A program made the translations under genes and the position numbers. Shown in pieces: positions 1-8,619 of a DNA stretch of 64,000 nucleotides. Origin of the DNA: CAVVAE01 sp963746185 (lineage in GTDB: Bacteria; Actinomycetota; Actinomycetes; Propionibacteriales; Nocardioidaceae). The notes under the pieces were generated by a model. It saw only the letters and a list, made by a program, of their open reading frames with translations. It ran no database searches and was not told the origin of the DNA. Each line of letters starts with the position of its first letter. Within the stretch, counting starts at the first letter, position 1. Where the stretch lies: positions 806,001 through 870,000 of the forward strand of contig CAVVAE010000002.1 of NCBI GenBank assembly GCA_963746185.1, given 5' to 3'.

Positions 1-502
1 GCAGGTCTTCGACGCAGCCGACCACGGGTCTGCCGTGCTGCTCTTCGACGAGGCTGACGCGCTTTTCGGCAAGCGGACGGAGGTGCGCGACAGCCACGAC
101 CGCTACGCGAACGTGGAAGTGTCTTACCTGCTCCAACGCATGGAGGCCTACCGCGGGCTGGCCATCCTCACGACCAACATGGCCGAAGCCATCGACACCG
201 CTTTCCTACGCCGCGTCCGCTTCATGGTGGACTTCCCCTTCCCCGACGAAGCGATGCGAAGCGATCTGTGGCGACGAGCCTTCTCGGTCGAGACGCCAAC
301 CGACGATCTCGACACGGCTGCGCTCGGCAGACTGGATCTCGCCGGTGGCACGATCCGCAACGTCGCGGTTAATGCCGCCTTCATCGCCGCAGAGATCGGT
401 GAGCCGGTCCGCATGTCCCATGTCATCCAGGCCGTCAGGATCGAGTCGAGCAAGCTGGGACAACCGCTCGCCTCGGGCCGAAGAGAGGTGCTCGATGAAT
501 GA
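1..502 (+). CDS. AAA+ ATPase of the eCIS locus (3' part)
   Basis: This is the C-terminal part of an AAA+ ATPase; the reading frame is open from base 2, so the start lies left of the window. The visible part begins just before a Walker B motif (VLLFDEADALF). It continues through an ILTTNM sensor-1-like segment and an arginine-rich LRRVRF element, and ends in a helical lid. ATPases of this type (Afp15-like) are standard members of contractile injection system loci and are thought to act in particle assembly or disassembly. That role is family knowledge, not shown here. The stop overlaps the next start in ATGAATGA, so the two genes are probably translationally coupled. Walker A is not visible. 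Confidence 0.85.
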   Translation, partial: QVFDAADHGSAVLLFDEADALFGKRTEVRDSHDRYANVEVSYLLQRMEAYRGLAILTTNMAEAIDTAFLRRVRFMVDFPFPDEAMRSDLWRRAFSVETPTDDLDTAALGRLDLAGGTIRNVAVNAAFIAAEIGEPVRMSHVIQAVRIESSKLGQPLASGRREVLDE

Positions 503-737
503 CGCCGACCCCCGCGTCGTGCTGCACGACGTCACCGTCGATGGCAGCGCGGACATCGAGACCGTAGTCGCCGCCATTTCCAAGGCGGTCGCCGGTGCGA
601 CCAGCAGTCAGAGCATCCGTGAGGCTGACCTCGTCCGGGCCATCCGGAAATCAATTTCTCAGCGGCCTACAGAGAAGACGCCGAGCCGCTCGCGTGGGAT
701 CGTAGGAGGTGCCGCCGGGAGTGAGGTGCAGAGATGA
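495..737 (+). CDS. Small eCIS-locus protein of unknown function (80 aa)
   Basis: I do not recognise a family. The ATG lies inside the 3' end of the ATPase gene, and the stop overlaps the next ATG (ATGA at 734), so this gene sits in a tightly coupled run. The protein has a short beta-like N-terminus (VVLHDVTVDG), one helical stretch at about residues 20-55, and a basic Arg/Ser/Thr-rich tail. There is no signal peptide, membrane segment or cysteine motif. Small genes in this position next to eCIS ATPases could be chaperones or adaptors, but that is a guess. Support for coding comes from the overlaps on both sides and from continuity with the operon. Confidence 0.6.
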   Translation: MNDADPRVVLHDVTVDGSADIETVVAAISKAVAGATSSQSIREADLVRAIRKSISQRPTEKTPSRSRGIVGGAAGSEVQR

Positions 738-1439
738 CGTTCGCGTACGCACGACGCCGCCAATCGCCTCGCCATACTGGGCACTGGAGCCCGTCGCTTG
801 GAGCAAGCAACATCCAACACAGCGACGTCCAGGGTCAGCGGGCCCAACCCGCCAAGGGCTCGACCGCCAAGACCACTACACGGGCAGACGTTGTGGAGAA
901 CGCGCGACGCACTGCCTTCGCCCGGACGGTGAGCTCGCGCCTCAAGACCGTCGGCGTGACAGCCCCAGGACCGTCGGGCGGGATCGACAGTTCGCAGGTG
1001 GCTCAGCTCGAGTCGCGTTTCGTGGCACAGCGAATGTTCGACTGGGAGCAGCCGAACATGGGACAGGTCGGAGACATCCTCGGCACCATGATCACCCACC
1101 TCAGTCCCGGCATGAAGTGGGAAGCGAGTGCCCAGGACAAGGTCTGCAAGGAGCGCAAGTTCACGGCGTACGTCGTCGGCCATCGACCGCCGATCCACCT
1201 GTGCCCAAGGTTCTTCACGTCCGGTCCGGAGCAGCAGATCCGGACTCTCGTCCATGAGTCGGCCCCACCTCGCAGGCATCGGACAGAGCGAGGGAGAGAG
1301 CTACTGCGTCACGTTCGACTGCCAAGGCGGCTGCGGAGGCTTCGAGGCGGCGGACTCGTGGTCGCACTACGTGCACTGCACGAGCCAGCAGCGGCCGGAC
1401 AAGGCCGATACCTACACCGCGCCGCGCCGCAAGCCGTGA
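734..1439 (+). pseudogene. Asp-zincin (M35-like) metallopeptidase, frameshifted in the zinc motif
   Basis: The frame starting at 734 reads sensibly through RTLVHES at residue 176, then turns into Arg/Leu-rich nonsense. The +1 frame picks up immediately with AHLAGIGQSEGESYC, then an AADSWSHYV segment, and stops at 1439. Removing one C from the CCCC run at 1263-1266 restores a single protein of about 234 residues. Its HESAH motif (174-178) is followed by an Asp-containing helix, the pattern of deuterolysin/Lys-specific Asp-zincins (M35 type), where two His and one Asp bind zinc. Upstream is a helical region of about 100 residues. The gene lies in the eCIS operon directly before a DUF4157 gene, so it may be cargo or a processing enzyme. 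As written it is broken between the two zinc histidines. A sequencing error cannot be excluded. Confidence 0.75.
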
Positions 1440-1492
1440 TGACGCGGCGGTGACGGCAGATCGGGGAGGTTGGAGCTGAGGAGACAAGTGCC

Positions 1493-2968
1493 TTGCTGAC
1501 GACACCCACGGTCGCCAAAGCGACGGACACCGCGTCGACCGCAACTCTGTGGCGATGTGGTGGCCGCACGTGCCCGCCCGGCACCTGCGACCACGATGAA
1601 GAACTGCATCGTCATGCCACCGGCGACGGACCGGAGTTCGCGCCGTCAATCGTGAATGACGTGCTCCGTGGTCACGGCGAGCCACTCTCAGGTGGCGTTC
1701 GGCGTGATATGGAACGGCGTCTCGGTCACAACTTCTCAGACGTCCGAATTCACCGCGGTCCGGCCGCTGAAGCGTCCGCCCGTGCGGTGGATGCGCTCGC
1801 CTACACGGTCGGTCACGACGTCGTGTTCGGTGGCGGGACATTCCAACCAGACACGATCTCCGGCCGCCGCCTGCTCACCCATGAGCTTGCGCATGTCGCA
1901 GCACAGCCCTCAGCTACCAGGCCGGCTGGAACCCGGCTGCGGGTCAGTTCTCCCGACGAGGCCGCTGAGCGTCACGCCACCCAGATCTCGGAGTCTTCGT
2001 CCATCCGTCCAGTCGCTCATACCCAGTCTGTGAGGCAGCCCAACGCGTTGATGCGGCAGCCCGTTGGCGACGCAAAGCTTGCCGCGGCGAATGCGGATCT
2101 CATCGTCAAGACAAAGGCGACCGCGGCGTACAAAGCGCTCTCCCCCGCTGACGTCACGCTCACCCAGGAGATCATCACCGAGATCCAGAAGAAGTCCAAG
2201 GTGGACCAGTTCCACTGGTTGAGCAAGCTCAAGCTGCTCTTCGACACGAAGGTGAAGACGGCGGCAGACATCGCCAAGCAAACACAGCAGACGACCGTGG
2301 TCGCGGCCAAGCAGGAGAAGCAGCGGGTGCAGGCCGAGGCCGTCAAAGAGAAGGCGGTGCCAGCCGCTGACAAGTCGATCAACATCGAGGAGAAGGCTTC
2401 AGCAGACGCCGCTCGGAAGTACGTCAAGATCAAAGGCAAGTTCGGCGGCGGTACGTACGAGGTGGACAAAACATCGGCGACAAACATCGTGGTCAGGATC
2501 AAGGTGTTCCTGCAGATGAAGGGCAAGGGCACGAAGGCAGACGTCGACGCGATCAAGGCCATGGAGGACGGCATCGAGAAGGCGGCGTCAACCAAGGGCT
2601 ATGTGGTCGACCTGAAGTTCGTCAACGCAGCAGATGCCGACACGTTCACCGTCGAGGTGGATCCCGGGAAGTGGGAGGTCGCCACGAACTGGGCTGGGGG
2701 AGACGTCACCGGCTACGCCCATGAGCTGCACCACCTGATGACCTTCGAGCTCGATCGCTACGACTACACGTCACATGCCACCAACGACCGCATGGAGGTC
2801 CACGACCGCCTCTACTGGTTCCGGCAGGAGCTCAAGAAGCCACCCAACTACAACGACCCGACCTCGATCATGAACTCGGCGGCGCATCCCAACCACGACG
2901 ACGCATGCCAGGTTGCCGGGCTCGACCCCAAGGTCTGCGTCCCCGCTCGCCAGACGGCGTTCCCCTGA
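1493..2968 (+). CDS. DUF4157 eCIS-associated protein with a second, C-terminal HExxH
   Basis: The likely start is TTG at 1493, preceded by GAGGAG at 1478-1483. The N-terminus has a Cys cluster (RCGGRTCPPGTC, 21-32) and a typical DUF4157 domain at about 50-140, ending in HELAHV (zinc-type motif at 130-134). DUF4157 is an eCIS-associated domain that often heads cargo proteins. A long Lys/Ala/Glu-rich helical linker follows (about 190-300), with few features beyond coiled-coil-like composition. The C-terminal domain (about 310-491) carries a separate HELHH at 410-414 with several later His and Asp residues. This suggests an independent zinc metalloprotease or toxin module that I cannot assign to a named family. 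The protein is a strong candidate for injected cargo. It is intact at 491 residues. Confidence 0.8.
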   Translation: MLTTPTVAKATDTASTATLWRCGGRTCPPGTCDHDEELHRHATGDGPEFAPSIVNDVLRGHGEPLSGGVRRDMERRLGHNFSDVRIHRGPAAEASARAVDALAYTVGHDVVFGGGTFQPDTISGRRLLTHELAHVAAQPSATRPAGTRLRVSSPDEAAERHATQISESSSIRPVAHTQSVRQPNALMRQPVGDAKLAAANADLIVKTKATAAYKALSPADVTLTQEIITEIQKKSKVDQFHWLSKLKLLFDTKVKTAADIAKQTQQTTVVAAKQEKQRVQAEAVKEKAVPAADKSINIEEKASADAARKYVKIKGKFGGGTYEVDKTSATNIVVRIKVFLQMKGKGTKADVDAIKAMEDGIEKAASTKGYVVDLKFVNAADADTFTVEVDPGKWEVATNWAGGDVTGYAHELHHLMTFELDRYDYTSHATNDRMEVHDRLYWFRQELKKPPNYNDPTSIMNSAAHPNHDDACQVAGLDPKVCVPARQTAFP

Positions 2969-3044
2969 GGTCGCCACAGCCCGCAGCACCTCGCTGACGC
3001 CTTTCGTGACGGGGTGGTGACGCCCTTCGCCGAGGCTGAGAGTC

Positions 3045-3691
3045 GTGACGGGCTTCTCCGGTTCTCCGCGGCTGTTCAAGGGCGCCATCGTGGGCTTGGA
3101 CCCGCTCAAGCCGCTGGCCAGTGTCGTGGTGTTCCAGTACAACCCGGAGAAGGTCTCTCGGACGCTGTCACCCAAGACCGGCTCAGACGGAGGGGCCGAG
3201 GGCGAGGCTCTGCGGCTGTCAGGCCCCCTGAGGAGACGTTTGGCCTCGACATCGAGATCGACGCCGCCGACCAGCTCGAGACCGGTGACCCGGTCGCGAC
3301 GTCCTTGGGAATCGCGCCGCAGCTGGCGTCGCTGGAGATGTTCTTCTACCCGGCCTCCGGTCTCGTCATCGCGAACGAGGCGCTAGCCCTGACGGGGTTG
3401 ATCGAGGTCGTCCCACCGGAGGCGCCGTTGGCACTGCTGATCTGGAGCGCCAGCCGGGTGGTCCCCGTGCGGATCACCCAAATCACTGTCAACGAGGAAG
3501 CGTACGACCAAGCGCTGAACCCGATCCAGGCCAAGGTGAGCCTGAGTCTTCGGGTGCTGAACTACGACGACCTCGGCCTGCTCAGCGTCGGAGGCGGGCT
3601 CTTCATGGTCCATCAGGTCGCCAAAGAGGTCATGGCGAACATCGGGTCTGTCGGATCGTTCTCGGCGACCGCGAACGTGGGGATCGGCTGA
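3045..3691 (+). pseudogene. CIS tube-associated protein (Afp7-like N-terminal domain), frameshifted
   Basis: From the GTG at 3045 the protein reads through FQYNPEKVSRTLSPKT, typical of the tube-adaptor domain that often precedes LysM in contractile injection systems. The frame is lost at the C5 run 3224-3228. In the -1 frame the family sequence resumes as PEETFGLDIEIDAADQLE and ends at 3691. One extra C would give a continuous protein of about 215 residues. The downstream part has the expected beta strands (RITQITVNEEAYDQAL, then KVSLSLRVLNYDDL). In related systems this domain joins the tube end to the hub and is fused to LysM; here LysM is a separate downstream gene one base away. It is either a real frameshift or an error in a C run. 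Confidence 0.75.
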
Positions 3692-3692
3692 G

Positions 3693-3998
3693 ATGTTCTC
3701 CGCAACGAGTCGCTACTCCGGTATCCCCACAGCGACGTACACCCTGACGTTCTCTGACGGCAGCGAACGTGAAGTCACCTACGTGCGCCGGCGGCTGCTG
3801 CCTCGACCTCAGGACCACACCCTGCTCACCGAGCACACGGTGGCACCTGGAGAGCGCCTCGACCATATTGCCGGGCGGTATCTCGCCGATCCCACTCAGT
3901 TCTGGAGGATCTGTGACGCGACCGACGTGCTTCGTCCGGACGAACTGGAGGTGGCCGGGCGTCGGTTGCCGATCGCCATGCCGCCGGCGGGTAGGTGA
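3693..3998 (+). CDS. LysM-domain protein of the eCIS baseplate
   Basis: This is a 101-residue protein with a single LysM-like module in its second half: HTVAPGERLDHIAGRYLADP, then FWRICDATDVLRPDEL and a GRRLPIAMP end. The N-terminal 40 residues look like the strand-rich lead (YTLTFSDGSE) of the same tube-cap family as the preceding gene. In Afp7-like proteins the tube-adaptor and LysM parts are one polypeptide; here they are encoded by adjacent genes. LysM in phage-like baseplates is a structural module and need not bind peptidoglycan. It begins 1 base after the previous stop and is followed 3 bases later by the hub gene. Confidence 0.8.
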   Translation: MFSATSRYSGIPTATYTLTFSDGSEREVTYVRRRLLPRPQDHTLLTEHTVAPGERLDHIAGRYLADPTQFWRICDATDVLRPDELEVAGRRLPIAMPPAGR

Positions 3999-4001
3999 GT
4001 C

Positions 4002-5111
4002 ATGCTGGAGAGCATCCTCGGCGTCCGTCTCCTGCTCTGGGCGGGCAACCCGATCCCAACCCCGCAACCCGGTCTGCTCCCGCCGTTTCGCAGCGCGGAG
4101 GTGACCAATGACGCGGACTTCGGAGACGGCTTCCAGCTGACGTTCGCGCTGACCAAGGACACCTTTGGCGGGTACGACGTGCTCGACACGCTTGCTCCGG
4201 GCACGCGGGTGTGGATCGGTGCAGTGCTCGGCGTCGTACCGGAGGCGCTCATCGACGGCGTGGTCGAACGGCATGACCTCAGTCCGAGCGACCAGCCTGG
4301 CGCCACGACGCTCACGGTCACCGGCACAACTGTCTCCGCCTTGCTCGACCGTGAAGAGAAGAACGCGCCGAGTCCCAACCAGCCTGACTACGTCGTCGTC
4401 ACGAAGACGCTCGCGCAGTACCCAGAGCTCGGCCTCGTCCCGATGGTCACGCCGACGACCGACGTGCCCATCGAGCTGCAGCGCGTACCTCACCAGCGCG
4501 AGACCGATCTGGCGTTGATCCGCCGGCTCGCTGACGACAACGGGTTCGTGTTCTACACCGAGCCGATCACGTTCGGTGTCAACCGTGCGTACTGGGGACC
4601 CGTCGTGCGTGCTGGGATCCCGCAACGTGCGTTGACGCGCGGTATGGGCCCGCACGGCAACCTCAAAGACCTTTCCTTCGGCTACAACTCGTTGGCGCCT
4701 GAAGGTGCGAGCGGCATCTTCGTCGAACCGTTCACCAAGATGCGAATCCCCATACCGGCGCTGCCAGCACTTCGTATCCCGCCCCTGTCGTCCTCGCCGG
4801 CCGCAAGTCTCCGGACCACCCGGCTACGGAACACCGGCAACGCGGGACCGATCCAGGGGGCGCTTGCGTCGCTCGCCGCAGCCACCCGGGCTCCCGAGGC
4901 GGTGACCGGACAGGGTTCTCTCGACACAGCGAAGTACGGCGCGATCTTGCGTGCTCGCGGCCTCGTCGGCGTACGCGGGGCAGGCCGTGACTACGACGGG
5001 TTTTACTACGTGCGCTCGGTGACCCATGACATCAGCCGTGGCACCTACACGCAGAGGTTCGGGCTCAGCCGCGAAGGCACCGGAACCCTGACACCGGTGG
5101 TGATCCCATGA
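4002..5111 (+). CDS. Phage late control gpD-like hub protein
   Basis: The 369-residue protein matches the gpD/Afp8 N-terminal hub fold. It starts with a beta domain (SAEVTNDADFGDGFQLTF) and a gpD-like core containing QRETDLALIRRLADDNGFVF, the hallmark of late control D/VgrG hub domains. It ends with a strand pair, GFYYVRSVTHDISRGTYTQR. The hub trimer caps the inner tube and connects it to the spike. Here hub and spike are separate genes (P2-like gpD plus gpV) rather than one VgrG. A Pro/Ala-rich linker at about 240-300 is longer than usual. The stop overlaps the next ATG by four bases. Confidence 0.88.
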   Translation: MLESILGVRLLLWAGNPIPTPQPGLLPPFRSAEVTNDADFGDGFQLTFALTKDTFGGYDVLDTLAPGTRVWIGAVLGVVPEALIDGVVERHDLSPSDQPGATTLTVTGTTVSALLDREEKNAPSPNQPDYVVVTKTLAQYPELGLVPMVTPTTDVPIELQRVPHQRETDLALIRRLADDNGFVFYTEPITFGVNRAYWGPVVRAGIPQRALTRGMGPHGNLKDLSFGYNSLAPEGASGIFVEPFTKMRIPIPALPALRIPPLSSSPAASLRTTRLRNTGNAGPIQGALASLAAATRAPEAVTGQGSLDTAKYGAILRARGLVGVRGAGRDYDGFYYVRSVTHDISRGTYTQRFGLSREGTGTLTPVVIP

Positions 5112-5617
5112 CCGACATGGACAAGGGCTTCTGGGGCAAGTACCGCGGAGTCGTCACCGATATCCAAGACCCGATGATGACGTTCCGGATCAAGGCCAGC
5201 GTGCCCGACGTGTACGGCGACGACGACAGCGGCTGGGCGATGCCCTGCGCCCCCTTCGGCGGCGACTCGACCGGGTTCTTCGCCCTTCCGAAGGTCGGAG
5301 GTGGCGTGTGGATCGAGTTCGAACACGGTGACCCCGACTACCCGATCTGGACTGGAGTGTGGTGGGGCGCGGCGTCCGAGGTGCCGACGAAGCTGCTCGC
5401 TCCGCCGTACCAAAAGGTGATGCTGATGACGTCCGGGGGAAACTCCATCACGCTCGACGACACACCGGGAATCGGTGGGATCACGTTGGAGACGTCTCAG
5501 GGAGCCAAGGTCTCGATCACCGGGACCGGGATCGAGATCGACAACGGGATGGGTGGGGCGATCAAGATGACCGGACCACAGATCTCGCTCAACAACGGCG
5601 CCCTGGACGTGATCTGA
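5108..5617 (+). CDS. gpV/VgrG-like spike base (OB-fold) protein
   Basis: The 169-residue protein has an OB-fold gp5-like N-terminus: KYRGVVTDIQDPMMTFRIKA, then a WAMPCAPFGG turn and GGGVWIEFEHGDPDYPIW. This is diagnostic of baseplate assembly protein V and VgrG spike domains. The C-terminal 70 residues form short regular strands (GGNSITLDDTPGIGGITLET, then KVSITGTGIEIDNG) consistent with a triple-stranded beta-helix needle. It should form the trimeric spike below the hub. ATGA overlaps join it to the hub gene upstream, and its stop shares a base with the next ATG. Confidence 0.9.
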   Translation: MTDMDKGFWGKYRGVVTDIQDPMMTFRIKASVPDVYGDDDSGWAMPCAPFGGDSTGFFALPKVGGGVWIEFEHGDPDYPIWTGVWWGAASEVPTKLLAPPYQKVMLMTSGGNSITLDDTPGIGGITLETSQGAKVSITGTGIEIDNGMGGAIKMTGPQISLNNGALDVI

Positions 5618-5934
5618 TGCCCGGCTTCGCCCTCCACTCCGGCGCCACCGTGCTGTGCATGCATGCAGGTCAGGCGACACCGACCGTTCCTCTTCCGCGA
5701 GTCAAGGTGGCGGGCCAGCCGGCGGTCGGCCAGAGCGCGCCTTACACGGTCGCGGGCTGTGCCCTCACCGGCACCACGTCGCCTCCCTGCGTGACGGCCA
5801 ACTGGGTCGTGAGTGCGCTGCGGGTCAAGTCGACTGGGGTCCCGTTGGTGATCTCGACGGGCACCGCGGTGTGCGTGCCGAGCGGCACGGGCTTGATGTC
5901 GGTCGTCTTCCAGACCCGGGTGCGGGCATCGTGA
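5617..5934 (+). CDS. Spike-tip (PAAR-like) protein
   Basis: This 105-residue protein lies directly after the spike base gene and overlaps it by one base. It is rich in Gly, Val, Thr and Pro with short strands, and contains Cys and His residues (LCMHAGQ, AGCALTG, PPCVTANW, AVCVPSGTG) that could bind a metal as PAAR tips do. The sequence is not a classical PAAR repeat. It resembles the DUF4150/DUF4280-type PAAR-like proteins that sharpen contractile injection spikes, so the assignment rests on position, size and composition. Confidence 0.7.
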   Translation: MPGFALHSGATVLCMHAGQATPTVPLPRVKVAGQPAVGQSAPYTVAGCALTGTTSPPCVTANWVVSALRVKSTGVPLVISTGTAVCVPSGTGLMSVVFQTRVRAS

Positions 5935-5941
5935 GGTCAGC

Positions 5942-6301
5942 GTGATGGACGTCGACTTCCCGTTCCGCGTGGACTCTCGTGGGCGCATCGGTTTGACCGA
6001 CCGCGACGACCACATCAGAGACCTGATCGAGCAGGTGCTGTTCACCAGTCCTGGGGAGCGAGTCAATCGTCCACAGTTCGGGTGTGGGCTGTTGCAGCTG
6101 GTGTTCCAACCCAACTCCGAGCCCCTCGAGCTGGCTGTGCAGGCGACGGTCCATGCCGCCCTGCACCAGTGGCTCGGCGAACTGATCGAGGTCGAGTCCG
6201 TCCAGGTGGTGGCTGAGGAGTCAGTGCTGCAGGTCACCGTGCGCTACACAGTCCGCCGAACCGAGGAGTCACGCGTCGAGCAGTTCCGGAGCGTGGCGTG
6301 A
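5942..6301 (+). CDS. gp25-like baseplate wedge protein
   Basis: The protein is about 118-119 residues; GTG at 5942 or ATG at 5945 are both possible. It has the GPW/gp25 pattern: DDHIRDLIEQVLFTSPGERV, then NRPQFGCGLLQLVF, a helix, and a VTVRYTVRRT C-terminal strand. gp25 proteins sit in the inner baseplate and start sheath polymerisation. The gene follows the spike tip and overlaps the next gene at GTGA, the usual order in phage-like and eCIS baseplate modules. Confidence 0.9.
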   Translation: MMDVDFPFRVDSRGRIGLTDRDDHIRDLIEQVLFTSPGERVNRPQFGCGLLQLVFQPNSEPLELAVQATVHAALHQWLGELIEVESVQVVAEESVLQVTVRYTVRRTEESRVEQFRSVA

Positions 6302-8619
6302 GCGGGCCAGTGCCGGGGTACAGCTGCCGAGATGAGCAACGGTCCGAGGCGGTCCGGGATGCGACGACGCTCAACGGCATCGACTACGTCGAGGTACTCG
6401 AAGGTCAGACAAAGCTCGAGGTGCATTTTCTGCACCCACTTCCCGGACAGCCTGATGAGGTGCCTGTTGGCGGTACGAAGCTGAACAAGAACCGGGTCGT
6501 CGTCGAAGGCGGAGACCGAGTCCGCGGCATCGAGGTGCTCGAGACGTCCACAACGAACGAGGTGCTGACCGTCACGCTCTCCGACCCGGGAGACTTCTCG
6601 ACGTACACACTCCGGCTGGTCGACCCTGTCACGAAGTCCACCCCCACTGGTTATGACCCTCGACTCAGTGCTGTCGGGTTCACGTTCAAGACTGGCTGCC
6701 CGATCCGATTCGACTGCGCGCCGCGGGACGACTGTCCGCCAGAGCAGGATCTGTCCGACGTTCGCAACTACCTCGCCAAGGACTACGACAGCTTCCGCCA
6801 GCTCCTCCTTGACCGGCTGACCACGACGATTCCGGACTGGAAAGAACGCAACCCCGCCGATCTGGAGATTGCGCTCGTCGAGCTGCTGGCTTTCGTCGCC
6901 GACCGGCTGAGCTACGAACAAGACGCCGTTGCCACCGAGGCCTACCTGGGCACGGCCCGCCAGCGAGTCTCGGTACGACGACACGCGCGGATGCTCGGCT
7001 ACCGCATGCACGAAGGGGCGGCCGCGCGGGCGTTCGTCTTCGTCGATGTCGACAACGACCTGTTCCTCGACAGAGGGCGGCAGTTCCTCACCGGTCCCGC
7101 CGATGACCCGGAGACGCTGGTGTTCGAGTCCCTCCATGCTCTGCAGGCGAGGAAGGACAACACTCGGTTGGAGCTGTACACCTGGACCGACGAACAGTGC
7201 TGCCTGCCTCGAGGCTCGACGCGCGCCACGCTCATCGGCACTCCGGTACTCGCACCCGGTGAGTTCCTCCTCTTCGAAGAGACCGTGGGGTCGCTCAGCG
7301 GCGACAAGCGAGACGTAGACCGTACACACCGCCATGTCGTCCGGCTCACGGAAGTCACCCCCACCGTTGACCCACTCGACGGCACCGAAGTCACCGAGGT
7401 GGTGTGGTCAGCTGAGGACGCGCTCCCCTTCCCGTTCTGCGTCAGTTCTCTCACGACGAACGACGGAGTCCAGCAGATCTCCGTCTGCGGTGTCGCACGG
7501 GGAAACGTCGTCCTCGTCGAGCATGGACGCAGCGTCACGGGCAAGACGCTGTCGGACGACGTGGACGTGGCGGGTCGCCTTCTTCCGCGGCTTCCCGACG
7601 GTCGGCCCACCTATGCCCTCGCGTATGACGATGACGCCACGGCGTCGCAGCTGCTCGAGGTCGACCCGCGGGAGGCCATGCCGATCGTGAAGGTCACCGA
7701 CGGCGACCAGGACTACCACCCACGGCTCGACCTGCTGGGGTCGCCTCCCTCTGCCGCCGAGTTCGTCGTCGAGACCCAGGAGGACGGCACGACGTGGCTG
7801 CGCTTCGGCGACGACACCTACGCGCAACGACGCGAGCCCGCGAAGCTGGCTGCCTCGTATCGGATCGGACACGGTGAGAAGGGCAATGTCGGTCCGGAGT
7901 CGATCACGGTGCTGGTGGGAGAGTCGGCCGCCGTACGCAACCCGTTGCCGGCAAGAGGCGGCACCAATCCGGAGTCGCTCGAGAAGGTGCGCACCGACGC
8001 ACCCCACGCGTTCCGGGAGCAGGACCGAGCGGTCACCGAAGCCGACTACGGAACGATCGTGACCGACCGGTTCGGCGGCGTGCAACGAGCTGCCGGGCGG
8101 ATGCGCTGGACGGGGAGCTGGTACACCGCGTTCGTGACCGTCGATCGGGCTGGTGGCCTCGAGGTCGACCCGAAGTTCTCGTCCAAGCTGCGTGGCTTCC
8201 TGGACGGCTACCGGATGGCAGGGATCGACGTCGAGGTGTCCCGACCTTCGCCCGTGCCGGTCGAGCTCGACCTTGAGGTGTGTGCGCAACAGGATCGTTT
8301 CGCGACTGACGTCGAGCGCGACATCCTCGAAGTTCTTTCGTCACAGGTCTTGCGCGACGGGCGGCGTGGCCTGTTCCATCCCGACAACTTCACGTTCGGC
8401 ACGCCTGTCTACCTGAGCCGCGTCTACGCCGCGGTACTCGCCGTCCCTGGGGTTAAGACAGCCCGGGCTACCAGGTTCCGGCGGTACGGCGAAGCTGACC
8501 GCGGGGAGCTGTCGGCCGGGGTGCTGCGCGTCCAGGATCTCGAGGTCGCCCAGCTCGCGAACGATCCCGACGTCCCCGAACGCGGCGTTTTGACCGTGAC
8601 CGTGGGAGGTGGCCGATGA
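6298..8619 (+). CDS. gpJ-like baseplate assembly protein 1 (773 aa)
   Basis: The GTG at 6298 overlaps the wedge gene stop. The protein has a beta-rich N-terminal 140 residues, then DYDSFRQLLLDRLTTTIPDW followed by NPADLEIALVELLAFVADRL. That is the conserved start of the putative baseplate assembly (TIGR02243/gpJ) family. Later comes the J-type core with a TWLRFGDD segment at about 500 and FREQDRAVTEADYGTIVTDR at about 570. J proteins form the wedges that hold sheath, hub and fibres together. The length is normal for eCIS-type J proteins. It overlaps the next gene at ATGA. Confidence 0.88.
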   Translation: MSGPVPGYSCRDEQRSEAVRDATTLNGIDYVEVLEGQTKLEVHFLHPLPGQPDEVPVGGTKLNKNRVVVEGGDRVRGIEVLETSTTNEVLTVTLSDPGDFSTYTLRLVDPVTKSTPTGYDPRLSAVGFTFKTGCPIRFDCAPRDDCPPEQDLSDVRNYLAKDYDSFRQLLLDRLTTTIPDWKERNPADLEIALVELLAFVADRLSYEQDAVATEAYLGTARQRVSVRRHARMLGYRMHEGAAARAFVFVDVDNDLFLDRGRQFLTGPADDPETLVFESLHALQARKDNTRLELYTWTDEQCCLPRGSTRATLIGTPVLAPGEFLLFEETVGSLSGDKRDVDRTHRHVVRLTEVTPTVDPLDGTEVTEVVWSAEDALPFPFCVSSLTTNDGVQQISVCGVARGNVVLVEHGRSVTGKTLSDDVDVAGRLLPRLPDGRPTYALAYDDDATASQLLEVDPREAMPIVKVTDGDQDYHPRLDLLGSPPSAAEFVVETQEDGTTWLRFGDDTYAQRREPAKLAASYRIGHGEKGNVGPESITVLVGESAAVRNPLPARGGTNPESLEKVRTDAPHAFREQDRAVTEADYGTIVTDRFGGVQRAAGRMRWTGSWYTAFVTVDRAGGLEVDPKFSSKLRGFLDGYRMAGIDVEVSRPSPVPVELDLEVCAQQDRFATDVERDILEVLSSQVLRDGRRGLFHPDNFTFGTPVYLSRVYAAVLAVPGVKTARATRFRRYGEADRGELSAGVLRVQDLEVAQLANDPDVPERGVLTVTVGGGR

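Noticed and set aside
3221..3232. Programmed -1 frameshifting in the tube protein
   Set aside because: The C run does not form a canonical X XXY YYZ slippery heptamer in the zero frame, and no strong downstream structure is evident. Simple indel or error is simpler, although not excluded.
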